Assembly (NCBI GenBank): GCA_047517345.1
Contig: JAKZTB010000203.1
Location: 1-9,323, forward strand
Reading direction: 5' to 3'
Source of the DNA: GCA-2717185 sp047517345
GTDB taxonomy: Bacteria > Pseudomonadota > Alphaproteobacteria > UBA8366 > GCA-2717185
Length of the DNA: 9,323 nucleotides
The number at the start of each line of letters is the position of its first letter. The stretch's first letter is position 1. The notes under the pieces were generated by a model. It did not search any database, was not told where the DNA came from, and saw nothing but the letters and a program-made list of their open reading frames with translations. Shown piece by piece: positions 1 through 6,277 of this stretch. The translations under genes and the position numbers were made by a program.

Positions 1-101
1 ATGACGCTGGAATCAATCGCTCCGCTGAGCGATGGTGTCCCCATCACGCTGCCCACCGTGGCAGCCTGAACGTCCCGGCCCTACCCGCCGGGAGCCGCGT
101 A

Positions 102-420
102 GAGCGCAACGCTCTTACACCACGCGCCGGGACACGATCGCCAGCACATTGCGTCTTTCTCGGTTGTTCCATTCGCGGGTGAGCAATTCCTTCTCGTCCT
201 CACGGCCAATGAGGTGCTCGGAATGGGGCGTCGGCAAATTGCCGAGTTGGAATTCTCCTGTTGGGCTGAGTTTCGGACGCGGCGCGATGGGCGGCTTCGG
301 CGGACTTTCGACTTGCGCCGGTTCCGTGGGCTTTTTATGGAACAGTTGTTTAAACGCAAAAAAAGCTGCCGGAAGGCCAATCACCAAGGCAAGGACACTT
401 ATGATGGTCACTGGATCCAT
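102..420 (-). pseudogene. Decayed N-terminal fragment of a membrane-anchored P-loop (STAND/NACHT-like) NTPase
   Basis: The open frame runs from ATG at 420 to a stop at 115 (101 codons). This ATG has AGGGG at 428-432, 7 nt upstream, so I prefer it to the in-frame start at 477. Residues about 4-23 are a single hydrophobic segment followed by Lys, suggesting an N-anchored membrane protein. A Pro-rich linker (about 38-50) follows, then the block HLIGREDEKELLTREW and NVLAIV, which resembles the lead-in to the nucleotide-binding domain of NB-ARC/NACHT-type STAND ATPases. The expected Walker A does not follow in frame. One frame over, at 102-128, the DNA reads GAWCKSVAL, which one inserted and one deleted base would turn into GGVGKSVAL. 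No further homology is visible towards position 1. I infer a pseudogene, truncated at the P-loop. Families of this shape include regulators and phage-defence ATPases; the exact family cannot be named from this piece. Confidence 0.55.
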
Positions 421-500
421 CGTTGTTCCCCTGCGATGCCTGGCCAATTCGGTCCGCTGTTTCTGCGCATGTCTCAATCCCGATACGGTCGTTCGATCCC

Positions 501-528
501 ATTATACGTTGAGTTGCAGATTTGCGAA
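501..528 (-). promoter_or_regulatory. Sigma70-type promoter for the decayed NTPase gene
   Basis: On the minus strand a perfect TATAAT (501-506) follows TTCGCA (523-528) after a 16-bp spacer. The start point would lie near 494, leaving a leader of about 74 nt before the ATG at 420. It is the best promoter match in 421-667. I saw no comparably good plus-strand promoter there for the acyl-CoA synthetase. A live-looking promoter in front of a broken gene suggests recent decay. Confidence 0.4.
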
Positions 529-667
529 CATGGCAACCCAAACAGCGCGGGCCTTCGCCCCGCGCCGAAATGGATGACGGCGCAGGCCGATCTGGCTAAC
601 ATCGGCTGCACTTAACGGCAGGCGCCCGCAAAGGACCGCGCGCATCATTTCGAGGGAACCCCGCATC

Positions 668-2239
668 ATGGAAATCGCACTGACCCCGATGGAGTTCGCG
701 CGGCGCGCGCGGCGGCTTTATGGCGACAGGGAAGCCGTCGTCGACGGCGAGCTGCGCTTCACCTACGCGGCGTTCCTCGAGCGCTGCGACCGCTGGTCGT
801 CGGCGCTGCAGGCGCTCGGCGTCGGCCAGGGCGACCGTGTGGCCTATATCGCGCCGAACACGCATTCGCATCTGGAGGCCTATTACGCGGTGCCGCAGAT
901 CGGGGCCGTCCTGGTGCCGATCAACTACCGGCTGCTGCCGGAGGATTTCGAGTACATCATCAACCATTGCGGCGCGACGGTCGTCTGCGCCGACCCGGAC
1001 TATATCGAGGCGATCGACGGCATCCGCGACAAGCTCGCGGGGGTCGAGCATTTCGTCGCACTCGAAGGATCGGGCGACGGCTGGATCGATTACGAAACGA
1101 CGCTGGCGGCGCATTCCCCCGATTACGCCCCAGTCGAGATCGCCGAGACCGACCTGCTGACCATCAACTACACCAGCGGCACGACGGCGCGGCCCAAGGG
1201 CGTGATAATCACCCACCGCAACGCCTACATGAACATCATGGGCACCTTGGTGCACCACCATCTGACGCCGGCCGACCGCTATCTGTGGACCCTGCCGATG
1301 TTCCACGCCAACGGCTGGACCTTCACCTGGATCAACACCGCGCGCGGCATGACCCATGTCTGCCTGCGCCGGGTCGAGCCGCCGCTCATCTTCAAGCTGA
1401 TCCGGGACGAGAACATCACCATGTTCTGCGCCGCGCCGACGGTGCTGATCGGCATCGCCAACGCGCCGGAGAAGGTCCGCGCCGGGGCGCCGCGCGGCGT
1501 CCGCCTGTTCACCGCCGGCGCGCCGCCCGCCGCAGCGACGATCGAGCTGGTCGAGCGCGACCTCGGCTGGGAGCTGACCCATGTCTACGGGCTGACCGAG
1601 ACCGCACCCCTCATCACGGTCTGCGAGGCGCGGCCGGAACACCAGAACCTGCCGGTCGAGGAGCTCGCCCAGATCAAGTCGCGCCAGGGTGTCGAACTGG
1701 TCAGTTCCGGCGAGCTGCGCGTCGTCGACGAGGAGGGCAACGAGGTGCCGCACGACGGCGAGACCTTGGGCGAGATCACGGTGCGCGGCAACGTGGTCAT
1801 GCAGGGCTACTACAACGACCCCGAGGCGACGGACGCCGCGATCAAAAACGGCTGGTTCCATTCGGGCGACGCGGCCGTCGTGCATCCCGACGGCTTCGCG
1901 GAAATCCGCGACCGCTTCAAGGACGTCATCATCAGCGGCGGCGAGAACATCTCTTCGGTCGAAGTCGAAGGCTGCCTGCTGCGCCACCCGGCGGTACAAG
2001 AGGCCGCCGTCGTCGGCATGCCGCACGAAAAATGGGGCGAGTCGCCGCACGCCTTCGTCATCCTTCGCGCGGGCGGCGAGGCCACCGAAGACGAACTCAA
2101 ACTGCACGTGCGCGACAGCCTGGCCCACTTCAAGGCGCCGCAATGGGTCAGCTTCGTCGACGATCTGCCGAAGACGGCGACCGGCAAGGTGCAGAAATAC
2201 GTGCTGCGCGGCGGCAAGTCCGGCATCGCGCGGCAATAG
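668..2239 (+). CDS. Acyl-CoA synthetase (AMP-forming, AlkK/DmdB-like ANL superfamily)
   Basis: Activates a carboxylic acid with ATP to an acyl-adenylate and then to the acyl-CoA thioester, in the cytoplasm. The 523-residue length is normal for the family. All ANL core motifs are present: the phosphate-binding loop YTSGTTARPKGV (168-179), YGLTE (307-311), the SGD with Asp401, the hinge RFKD starting at Arg416 with ISGGENIS after it, and the catalytic lysine in KTATGKVQK (Lys507). The N-terminus (TPMEFARRARRLYGDREAVV) resembles the AlkK/DmdB/plant AAE group that acts on medium-chain or small substituted acids, but the substrate cannot be read from the sequence. ATG 668 is preceded by GAGGG at 652-656. 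The gene appears monocistronic: it is followed by hairpins and by genes on the other strand. The CoA-transferase at 6278-8881 could share substrates with it, but nothing shows this. Confidence is high for the enzyme class and low for the substrate. Confidence 0.95.
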   Translation: MEIALTPMEFARRARRLYGDREAVVDGELRFTYAAFLERCDRWSSALQALGVGQGDRVAYIAPNTHSHLEAYYAVPQIGAVLVPINYRLLPEDFEYIINHCGATVVCADPDYIEAIDGIRDKLAGVEHFVALEGSGDGWIDYETTLAAHSPDYAPVEIAETDLLTINYTSGTTARPKGVIITHRNAYMNIMGTLVHHHLTPADRYLWTLPMFHANGWTFTWINTARGMTHVCLRRVEPPLIFKLIRDENITMFCAAPTVLIGIANAPEKVRAGAPRGVRLFTAGAPPAAATIELVERDLGWELTHVYGLTETAPLITVCEARPEHQNLPVEELAQIKSRQGVELVSSGELRVVDEEGNEVPHDGETLGEITVRGNVVMQGYYNDPEATDAAIKNGWFHSGDAAVVHPDGFAEIRDRFKDVIISGGENISSVEVEGCLLRHPAVQEAAVVGMPHEKWGESPHAFVILRAGGEATEDELKLHVRDSLAHFKAPQWVSFVDDLPKTATGKVQKYVLRGGKSGIARQ

Positions 2240-2336
2240 CGGGCTCTGCGAAACTCGACAATCTCGCAATCGCCCCCCTTGCATGTTCTGTCTGGGGCGA
2301 ATCGGAGAGGGTAAAATATTGGAACCTCTCAAAAAC

Positions 2337-2385
2337 CCCTCTCCCGCGAAGTGGGAGAGGGAGCCCCCCGCCGCGCAGCGGTGGG
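2337..2385. repeat. REP-like double hairpin in the intergenic region
   Basis: Two adjacent stem-loops. The first (2337-2361) has a perfect 9-bp stem CCCTCTCCC/GGGAGAGGG, extendable through a G-T and a C-G pair to a GAA triloop. The second (2364-2385) pairs CCGC with GCGG plus an outer CCC/GGG with one mismatch. G+C-rich twin palindromes of the CCCTCTCCC...GGGAGAGGG type are common dispersed intergenic repeats in alphaproteobacterial genomes. The element lies about 100 bp after the acyl-CoA synthetase stop. It could slow or end transcription from that gene, but no U-tract follows, so it is not a classical intrinsic terminator. The rest of 2240-2456 shows no gene. Confidence 0.5.
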
Positions 2386-2456
2386 AGGGTGAGAGTTCTG
2401 CGCCTCCGTACCGCTGAGGTCTCAGGCTACGCTCAGCAAACTTCGGCGGATATCTC

Positions 2457-2558
2457 CTATCGACCGGGCCTCTTCGCGGAGTCCATGGCGTAGCCTGCGC
2501 CACGCTGGCCGATTTCGAAATTCTCGAATCCCGCCGCCGACAGCCAGTCGATATTTTC
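2457..2558 (-). pseudogene. Relic of an O-methyltransferase C-terminus
   Basis: Read on the minus strand this stretch encodes ENIDWLSAAGFENFEIGQ, then RGAGYAMDSAKRPGR and a TAG stop at 2457-2459. It matches the end of the methyltransferase at 5244-6238 (ENIEWLSAAGLADFEVAQ and GAGYTMVSAKKPG). By hand alignment the DNA matches 5241-5342 at about 84 of 102 bases without gaps. Homology stops sharply at 2559 on the 5' side, and a stop codon lies in frame a little further upstream, so there is no start and no SAM-binding domain. The original TGA has become CGA, with TAG now ending the frame. It is the remnant of a second, diverged methyltransferase copy rather than a recent duplicate. It lies directly downstream of the small secreted protein gene and is probably not translated. 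Confidence 0.75.
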
Positions 2559-2612
2559 GCGATCAGGACACTTGCGCGATGGCGAAGCGGCGCCGGAATT
2601 GGTCCGAAATCG

Positions 2613-2963
2613 TTACCGACCCGCGGCGGCGGCGCGGCGGCGTTGCTTTTTCTGCTTGGCCTTGAAATGCCGGATGCGCGCCGGGTTCGCGCGCGCCCGT
2701 CCCGGGCCGCCGTTGGTTTGGACGCCTTCGCGCCGCCTTTCCCGGCGAACCTCTCGCCTTTCGGGCCGCCGGTCCTGGGCGTAGTCGCGCGGCGCCATTA
2801 TCCGGCCGCGGGAGAATCTGCGCAGGTCCGGCCATTTCAGGGGAACCGTTTCATCGGGCGCCGTTGTATTGCCGGCCGCGGCGGTGTCGCTCTGTGCAAG
2901 CGCCGCCACGGCCGACAGGCCGAGCATGATCGCGGCCATCCCTAAAACGAAAAATTTCTGCAT
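2613..2963 (-). CDS. Small secreted Arg/Lys-rich protein of unknown function
   Basis: 116 residues. I chose ATG 2963 because AGGAG lies at 2972-2976, exactly 8 nt upstream; a GTG at 2972 is in frame but overlaps that ribosome-binding site. Residues 1-23 form a clear Sec signal peptide (MQKFF, a hydrophobic core LGMAAIMLGLSAVAALA) with likely cleavage after ALA before QSD. The mature part (about 92 residues) is very basic and hydrophilic, with an Arg-rich middle (RRPERREVRRERR) and a basic C-terminus (KAKQKKQRRRAAAAGR). There is no cysteine, no membrane segment and no recognised domain. It probably goes to the periplasm or outside and could bind polyanions such as lipopolysaccharide or nucleic acid; that is inference from charge only. 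It is divergent from the DUF6502/DUF5666 genes, and its promoter carries two of the three shared operators, so it is probably co-regulated with them. Confidence 0.7.
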   Translation of the reverse strand: MQKFFVLGMAAIMLGLSAVAALAQSDTAAAGNTTAPDETVPLKWPDLRRFSRGRIMAPRDYAQDRRPERREVRRERRREGVQTNGGPGRARANPARIRHFKAKQKKQRRRAAAAGR

Positions 2964-2987
2964 GATGCGCACTCCTATCTGTATTTA

Positions 2988-3005
2988 AATGGGAAAAACT
3001 CCCAC
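2988..3005 (-). promoter_or_regulatory. Operator 1 (GTGGGA-N5-TCCCATT)
   Basis: Minus-strand reading GTGGGAGTTTTTCCCATT. Its core TGGGA-N5-TCCCA is a perfect palindrome. It lies just downstream of the predicted start point of the small secreted protein gene, so a bound protein would block early elongation or promoter escape. I do not recognise the motif as that of a known regulator. Confidence 0.6.
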
Positions 3006-3016
3006 ATTATGTAAAT

Positions 3017-3045
3017 GTTATGAATGGGATTTATTCCCACGTCAA
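3017..3045 (-). promoter_or_regulatory. Sigma70-type promoter of the small secreted protein gene
   Basis: On the minus strand TTGACG (3040-3045) and CATAAC (3017-3022) are separated by exactly 17 bp (3023-3039). Transcription should begin near 3010, giving a leader of about 47 nt to the ATG at 2963. The spacer is occupied by operator 2 and the first transcribed bases run into operator 1, an arrangement typical of direct repression. Confidence 0.55.
3023..3040 (-). promoter_or_regulatory. Operator 2 (GTGGGA-N5-TCCCATT), inside the promoter spacer
   Basis: Minus-strand reading GTGGGAATAAATCCCATT, with a perfect TGGGA-N5-TCCCA core. It fills the whole 17-bp gap between the -35 and -10 boxes of the minus-strand promoter and shares one base with the -35. 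Its start is 35 bp from that of operator 1. Binding here should exclude RNA polymerase, or remodel the spacer as MerR-type activators do. Confidence 0.65.
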
Positions 3046-3062
3046 TAATAAAATTGAATTTT

Positions 3063-3080
3063 GTGGGCTCTTATCCCATT
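3063..3080 (+). promoter_or_regulatory. Operator 3 (GTGGGC-N5-TCCCATT), on the DUF6502 side
   Basis: Plus-strand reading GTGGGCTCTTATCCCATT, with one mismatch in the inner palindrome. Relative to the gene it faces it has the same orientation as operators 1 and 2, including the asymmetric GT start and ATT end. It lies 76 bp before the DUF6502 start chosen here (34 bp before the alternative GTG). The flanking hexamers ATTTTG and TTTTGC are poor -35/-10 matches, so the plus-strand promoter may be weak or activator-dependent. Confidence 0.55.
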
Positions 3081-3155
3081 TTTTGCCATACTTGAATTCC
3101 TGGACCTGATGAAGTGGTCTCCGATTCTTTATTGATACAAACGAGTTACCGGAAA

Positions 3156-4031
3156 ATGCCGAAAAACGAGCCAAACCGGGAGGTCTCTCCACCGCCGATG
3201 TTATGGGCCGGCCTCGCGCGCTTGCTGCGGCCTCTGGTTCGGGTCCTCATCCGTTTCGGGGTAACCTATCCGCAATGCGCCGCGCTGTTGAAGACGGTGT
3301 ACGTGAAGACCGCGCGGGACGAGTTTCCGGCGCCGGACGGCAAGCAGACCGACAGCCGGATCAGCGTTCTGACCGGCGTGCACCGCAAGGATGTGCGACG
3401 TCTGGGCGCCGAACCCGGCGATGATTTCGCGCTCCCGCCCGAGGCGTCGCTGGCCGCGCAGATCATCGGCGTTTGGCTCGGCGCGCCGGAATTTACCGAC
3501 GATGAGGGAGCCCCCTTGCGCCTGCCGCGCACGGTGCGGCCCGATGCGGTCAGCTTCGAATCTCTGATCGAGAGCGTCACCAAGGATGTCCGCGCCCGAA
3601 CCCTGCTCGACGAGTGGCTTGCCCGGAAACTGGTGGCGGTCGACCCGGACGATTATGTGCGGCTGTTGCAGGACGCTTTCGTACCGGACGACCGTCTCGA
3701 CGAACTCGCCTATTATTTCGGCCGCAATCTGCATGACCATATCGCGGCTGCCGGCGAGAACCTCGCCGCGGACACGGAACCCCGATTGGAGCGCAGCGTC
3801 TACTATGCGCGGTTGACACCGGCTTCGGTTACCCGCCTGCGCGCGCACGCGCGGCGGGCCGGTATGGCGGCGCTAACCCGGGTCAACCGGCTCGCCCTGG
3901 CGCTGGCAAAAACCGACGCCGTGGACCCGGAGGCGACGAAACACATGAGTTTCGGCGTCTATTTCTACGACGCCGACCGCGATCCCTCCCCGGCCGAACC
4001 CGACGATCCGACGGACGAGGCGAAAGATTGA
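3156..4031 (+). CDS. DUF6502 family protein, putative DNA-binding
   Basis: 291 residues from ATG 3156. An in-frame GTG at 3114 would add 14 residues; neither start has a strong ribosome-binding site, and conserved-looking sequence begins only about 15 residues after the ATG, so I prefer the ATG. The hydrophobic/basic N-terminus (LARLLRPLVRVLIRFGVTYP), the block TDSRISVLTGVHRKDVRRL (about 66-83) and the tail MSFGVYFYD are the marks I recognise of the DUF6502 family, which has no established function. The SRISVLTGVHRKDVRRL segment has the spacing of a helix-turn-helix, so a DNA-binding role is a reasonable inference. No signal peptide or clear membrane helix is seen, so it should be cytoplasmic. 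Its TGA shares one base with the ATG of the DUF5666 gene, indicating translational coupling. Regulation is probably through operator 3, perhaps by autoregulation. The C-terminal ~20 residues are acidic and Pro-rich. Confidence 0.85.
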   Translation: MPKNEPNREVSPPPMLWAGLARLLRPLVRVLIRFGVTYPQCAALLKTVYVKTARDEFPAPDGKQTDSRISVLTGVHRKDVRRLGAEPGDDFALPPEASLAAQIIGVWLGAPEFTDDEGAPLRLPRTVRPDAVSFESLIESVTKDVRARTLLDEWLARKLVAVDPDDYVRLLQDAFVPDDRLDELAYYFGRNLHDHIAAAGENLAADTEPRLERSVYYARLTPASVTRLRAHARRAGMAALTRVNRLALALAKTDAVDPEATKHMSFGVYFYDADRDPSPAEPDDPTDEAKD

Positions 4032-5218
4032 TGCCTGCCGCTGGATTCAGGGGATTCGCCCGCCTCATCGCCTTTCCGCTCGTGCTTGCAATGCTGGTTC
4101 AGTGTTCGCCGATCCTGCCGCGCGAGAACACAACGGTGGCGCAGAGCGCGCCGGCGCCGAAGCCACCGGACGAAGACGGGATCGGCGGCACGGGTGCCGC
4201 GCCTCCAACGCCGAAACCCACCGGCGACGAACAGGGTATCGGCGGCACCGGTGTTACCGCCGAAGGGTCCAAGCCGCTCAACGATCAGGGCATCGGCGGC
4301 ACGGGCATCGGCGGCACGGGCATCATCGGCATGGTGACCGGATTCGGCAGCGTCATCGTCAATGGCCATCATATCGAGTTCGACTCCTCGACACCTGTAA
4401 GTGATCCCGTTGGCCCGGTCGACGCCACCGCGCTCCGGGTCGGCCACGTAGTCGCCATTTCCGCCGCGACCCGAAACGGTGCGCTGATCGCGCGGGAAAT
4501 CCTCAAACGTCACCCTGCGGCGGGGCCAATCGATGCTGTCGATATTTCGCGCGGTCGTATCCGTGTCCTCGGACAATGGATATCCGTCGTACATACGACG
4601 AAGACCGGGCTGGTTCTGGACCGTCTGGCGGTCGGCGACAGCGTCACGGTGAGCGGTTTCCGCCGCGCCGACGGTATCGTTGTCGCGACACGTATCGACA
4701 AACGAGATCCGGCCGCGCCGGGCATCGTCACGGCGCGCGTCACCCAGACCGACGGGCAGCAAGTCGTTGCCGTCATGGTGGGACCGATTCGGAACGGCCG
4801 CATGGTCGCCGCGCAAAGCCGCGTGCGGCCGCGCGTCCCCTTCGCAGGGCGGCTGCGACAGCTTTCGATACAGGGCTTTCCGGCGCGGCCGGATGCGCGC
4901 GGGTTCCAGCTGCGGAACCTTGCGGTCGTAGGTGCCGAAACCGCGGTTGCCGGCAACGCCTTGGTCGTAGTCGACGGCACGACTGTGGCGGGGGAACTGC
5001 AAGCGCAAAACATTGCGGTCGGCGCACCCGGCAAACCGCGCCGCGATCTGATCGAAAAAGGCCTGTCGGAGCCCTGGCATCTGAGGACGTTGCCGGACGG
5101 AATCGAAGGATTGATCGAGCGGAACGGCGGCGCCAATCCCCTGCCGGACGGCTCACGCCAGGGGCCGCCGCCGGTTATCGTGCCGCCACGGCTTCCCTCG
5201 GCGCCACCGCGACGGTAG
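4031..5218 (+). CDS. DUF5666 domain-containing exported protein with GIGGTG repeats
   Basis: 395 residues. ATG 4031 overlaps the upstream TGA (TGATG), with ACGAGG at 4015-4020 as ribosome-binding site; a TTG just before it is also in frame. Residues about 1-25 are a signal peptide ending AMLVQCSP. This resembles a lipobox but has Gln where Gly/Ala/Ser is expected before Cys, so lipidation is uncertain. A low-complexity Pro/Gly linker carries four GIGGTG motifs (50-55, 69-74, 87-92, 92-97). DUF5666-type beta-rich repeats follow: GMVTGFGSVIVNG... (about 100-163), a second (about 167-228, with LAVGDSVTVSGF), and a less regular third (about 232-335, ending near LQAQNIAV). The C-terminus is Pro-rich. 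The family's function is unknown; an envelope or periplasmic role is inferred from export. Coupling to DUF6502 suggests that both products serve one process. Confidence 0.85.
   Translation: MPAAGFRGFARLIAFPLVLAMLVQCSPILPRENTTVAQSAPAPKPPDEDGIGGTGAAPPTPKPTGDEQGIGGTGVTAEGSKPLNDQGIGGTGIGGTGIIGMVTGFGSVIVNGHHIEFDSSTPVSDPVGPVDATALRVGHVVAISAATRNGALIAREILKRHPAAGPIDAVDISRGRIRVLGQWISVVHTTKTGLVLDRLAVGDSVTVSGFRRADGIVVATRIDKRDPAAPGIVTARVTQTDGQQVVAVMVGPIRNGRMVAAQSRVRPRVPFAGRLRQLSIQGFPARPDARGFQLRNLAVVGAETAVAGNALVVVDGTTVAGELQAQNIAVGAPGKPRRDLIEKGLSEPWHLRTLPDGIEGLIERNGGANPLPDGSRQGPPPVIVPPRLPSAPPRR
4178..4321 (+). repeat. GIGGTG hexapeptide repeats in the DUF5666 protein
   Basis: Four near-identical coding repeats (GGN-ATC-GGC-GGC-ACN-GGN) begin at 4178, 4235, 4289 and 4304. 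The last two are in direct tandem and share one glycine codon, so copy number could change by slippage. Between the first three lie Pro/Lys-rich spacers of 13 and 12 residues. The motif is typical of the linker before DUF5666 domains. Confidence 0.7.
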
Positions 5219-5243
5219 GCAGCAAACGTAACGGCGCAGCCTA

Positions 5244-6238
5244 TCAGCCCGGCTTCTTCGCGGAGACCATGGTGTAGCCCGCGCCAAGTTGGGCGACCTC
5301 GAAATCCGCCAACCCCGCCGCCGACAGCCATTCGATGTTTTCACCTTCGGTATAGGCGCCGCCGGCGTCGAAGATATTGAGCGTGAGCAGGTTGAATCCG
5401 ACGGAACCCAACGGGGCGAGCCGCGTGTCGTCGAGCATGCGGCCGATGATGTGGATCGATCCGCCGGGCGCGATGGCGCTCGCGACATGCCGCGCGACGG
5501 TCGCGGCGTCGGCTCTCGAGAATACCTGCAGCAGGGCCCGCGCCACGACGACATCATACGAACCCGACAACGGTCCGCTCAGCAGATCGGCATCCCTAGT
5601 GTCGACGCGGTCTCCGGCATCGGACTCGGCGATTATTTTCCGGGTGATCGGCGCGATGCCCGGAAGCTCCACGACGGTCGCCTTCAAATGCGGCTGCCTG
5701 GCCGTCAAGGCGATGGCGAGGCCGCCGGAGCCGCCGCCGATATCGGCGACCGTTTTCGCGTTCGACAGGTCCAGCGCCCGCGCCAGTTCGCGTCCGTTCG
5801 CCGCGGCTTCGTCCTGCAGGCCGCGCAGGAACCGTTCGAGCGATTCCGGATCGTCCTCGCCGTAATTCTGTTTGGCTTGCGGCACCCCGGTCCGGATCGA
5901 CTTGGCGGTATTCATAATCGCGCCCCAGCGAAAGGCGAGGTTGCCGCCGACGCCGCCAATATAATCCGGCCGGCCCTTCACGAGAAACGCATTCGCCTCT
6001 TCGGTGTTCGAGAACGCGCCGTTTTCAAGTTCAAGGAGCCCGCCGGCGACGAGTGCGTACAGCAAGGAGCCAAGTTTCTCCTCGTCGACATCGAGCGCCG
6101 CTGCGATCGATGCAGCGGTCCGTCGCGCAACGGCGTGAAAACATCAAGCTGCATGCCGGCCATCATCGCAATGGCCAATTCGGTTTGGTTCCGAAGCCGG
6201 TTGATCGTCTCCGGCCGTACGGTTTCGGATTTCGGCAT
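5244..6238 (-). pseudogene. SAM-dependent O-methyltransferase (Methyltransf_2-like), frameshifted near the N-terminus
   Basis: ATG 6238, with GGGGAGG at 6247-6253 (8 nt spacer), starts MPKSETVRPETINRL... through LDVFTPLRDG (residue 40). The frame then leaves the family pattern. The expected TAASIAAALDVDEEKLGSLLYALV continues in another frame to TGA at 5244. The junction is at about 6113-6124; restoring four bases (ACCG, a tandem copy of the local sequence) or one base would rejoin it into about 331 residues, the usual family length. The rejoined protein has an N-terminal winged-helix/dimerisation domain and a class I SAM-binding domain with VADIGGGSGG (coded at 5721-5750) followed by VVELPG. 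The plant-type catalytic HDW motif is absent: the site reads RALLQVFS. The acceptor substrate is unknown. It follows the CoA-transferase by 39 nt in one operon. A related C-terminal relic lies at 2457-2558. A sequencing error is the main alternative to true inactivation. Confidence 0.8.
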
Positions 6239-6277
6239 ACTCGCTACCTCCCCGATGCAATGGACACGCTCTCGGCC

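Noticed and set aside
1..69. A 22-codon plus-strand frame ending TLPTVAA at the left edge
   Set aside because: It could be the tail of a gene from outside the window, but it is too short to identify and its neighbour on the minus strand gives no support.
101..115. Hairpin AGAGCG-CAA-CGCTCT as a possible terminator
   Set aside because: Only six base pairs with no U-tract on either strand; it lies inside the decayed NTPase region.
596..2503. A 635-codon open frame on the minus strand opposite the acyl-CoA synthetase
   Set aside because: It is the antisense shadow of a GC-rich gene with complete ANL motifs on the plus strand; its translation has no recognisable domain and biased composition.
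2563..2835. A 90-residue minus-strand frame overlapping the small secreted protein gene
   Set aside because: It has no signal peptide or ribosome-binding site, and it competes with a frame that has both.
2988..3080. The three similar repeats as a small CRISPR array
   Set aside because: The units are near-palindromes with variable centres, unequal spacing (35 and 39-40 bp) and mixed orientation, which fits operators and not direct repeats with spacers.
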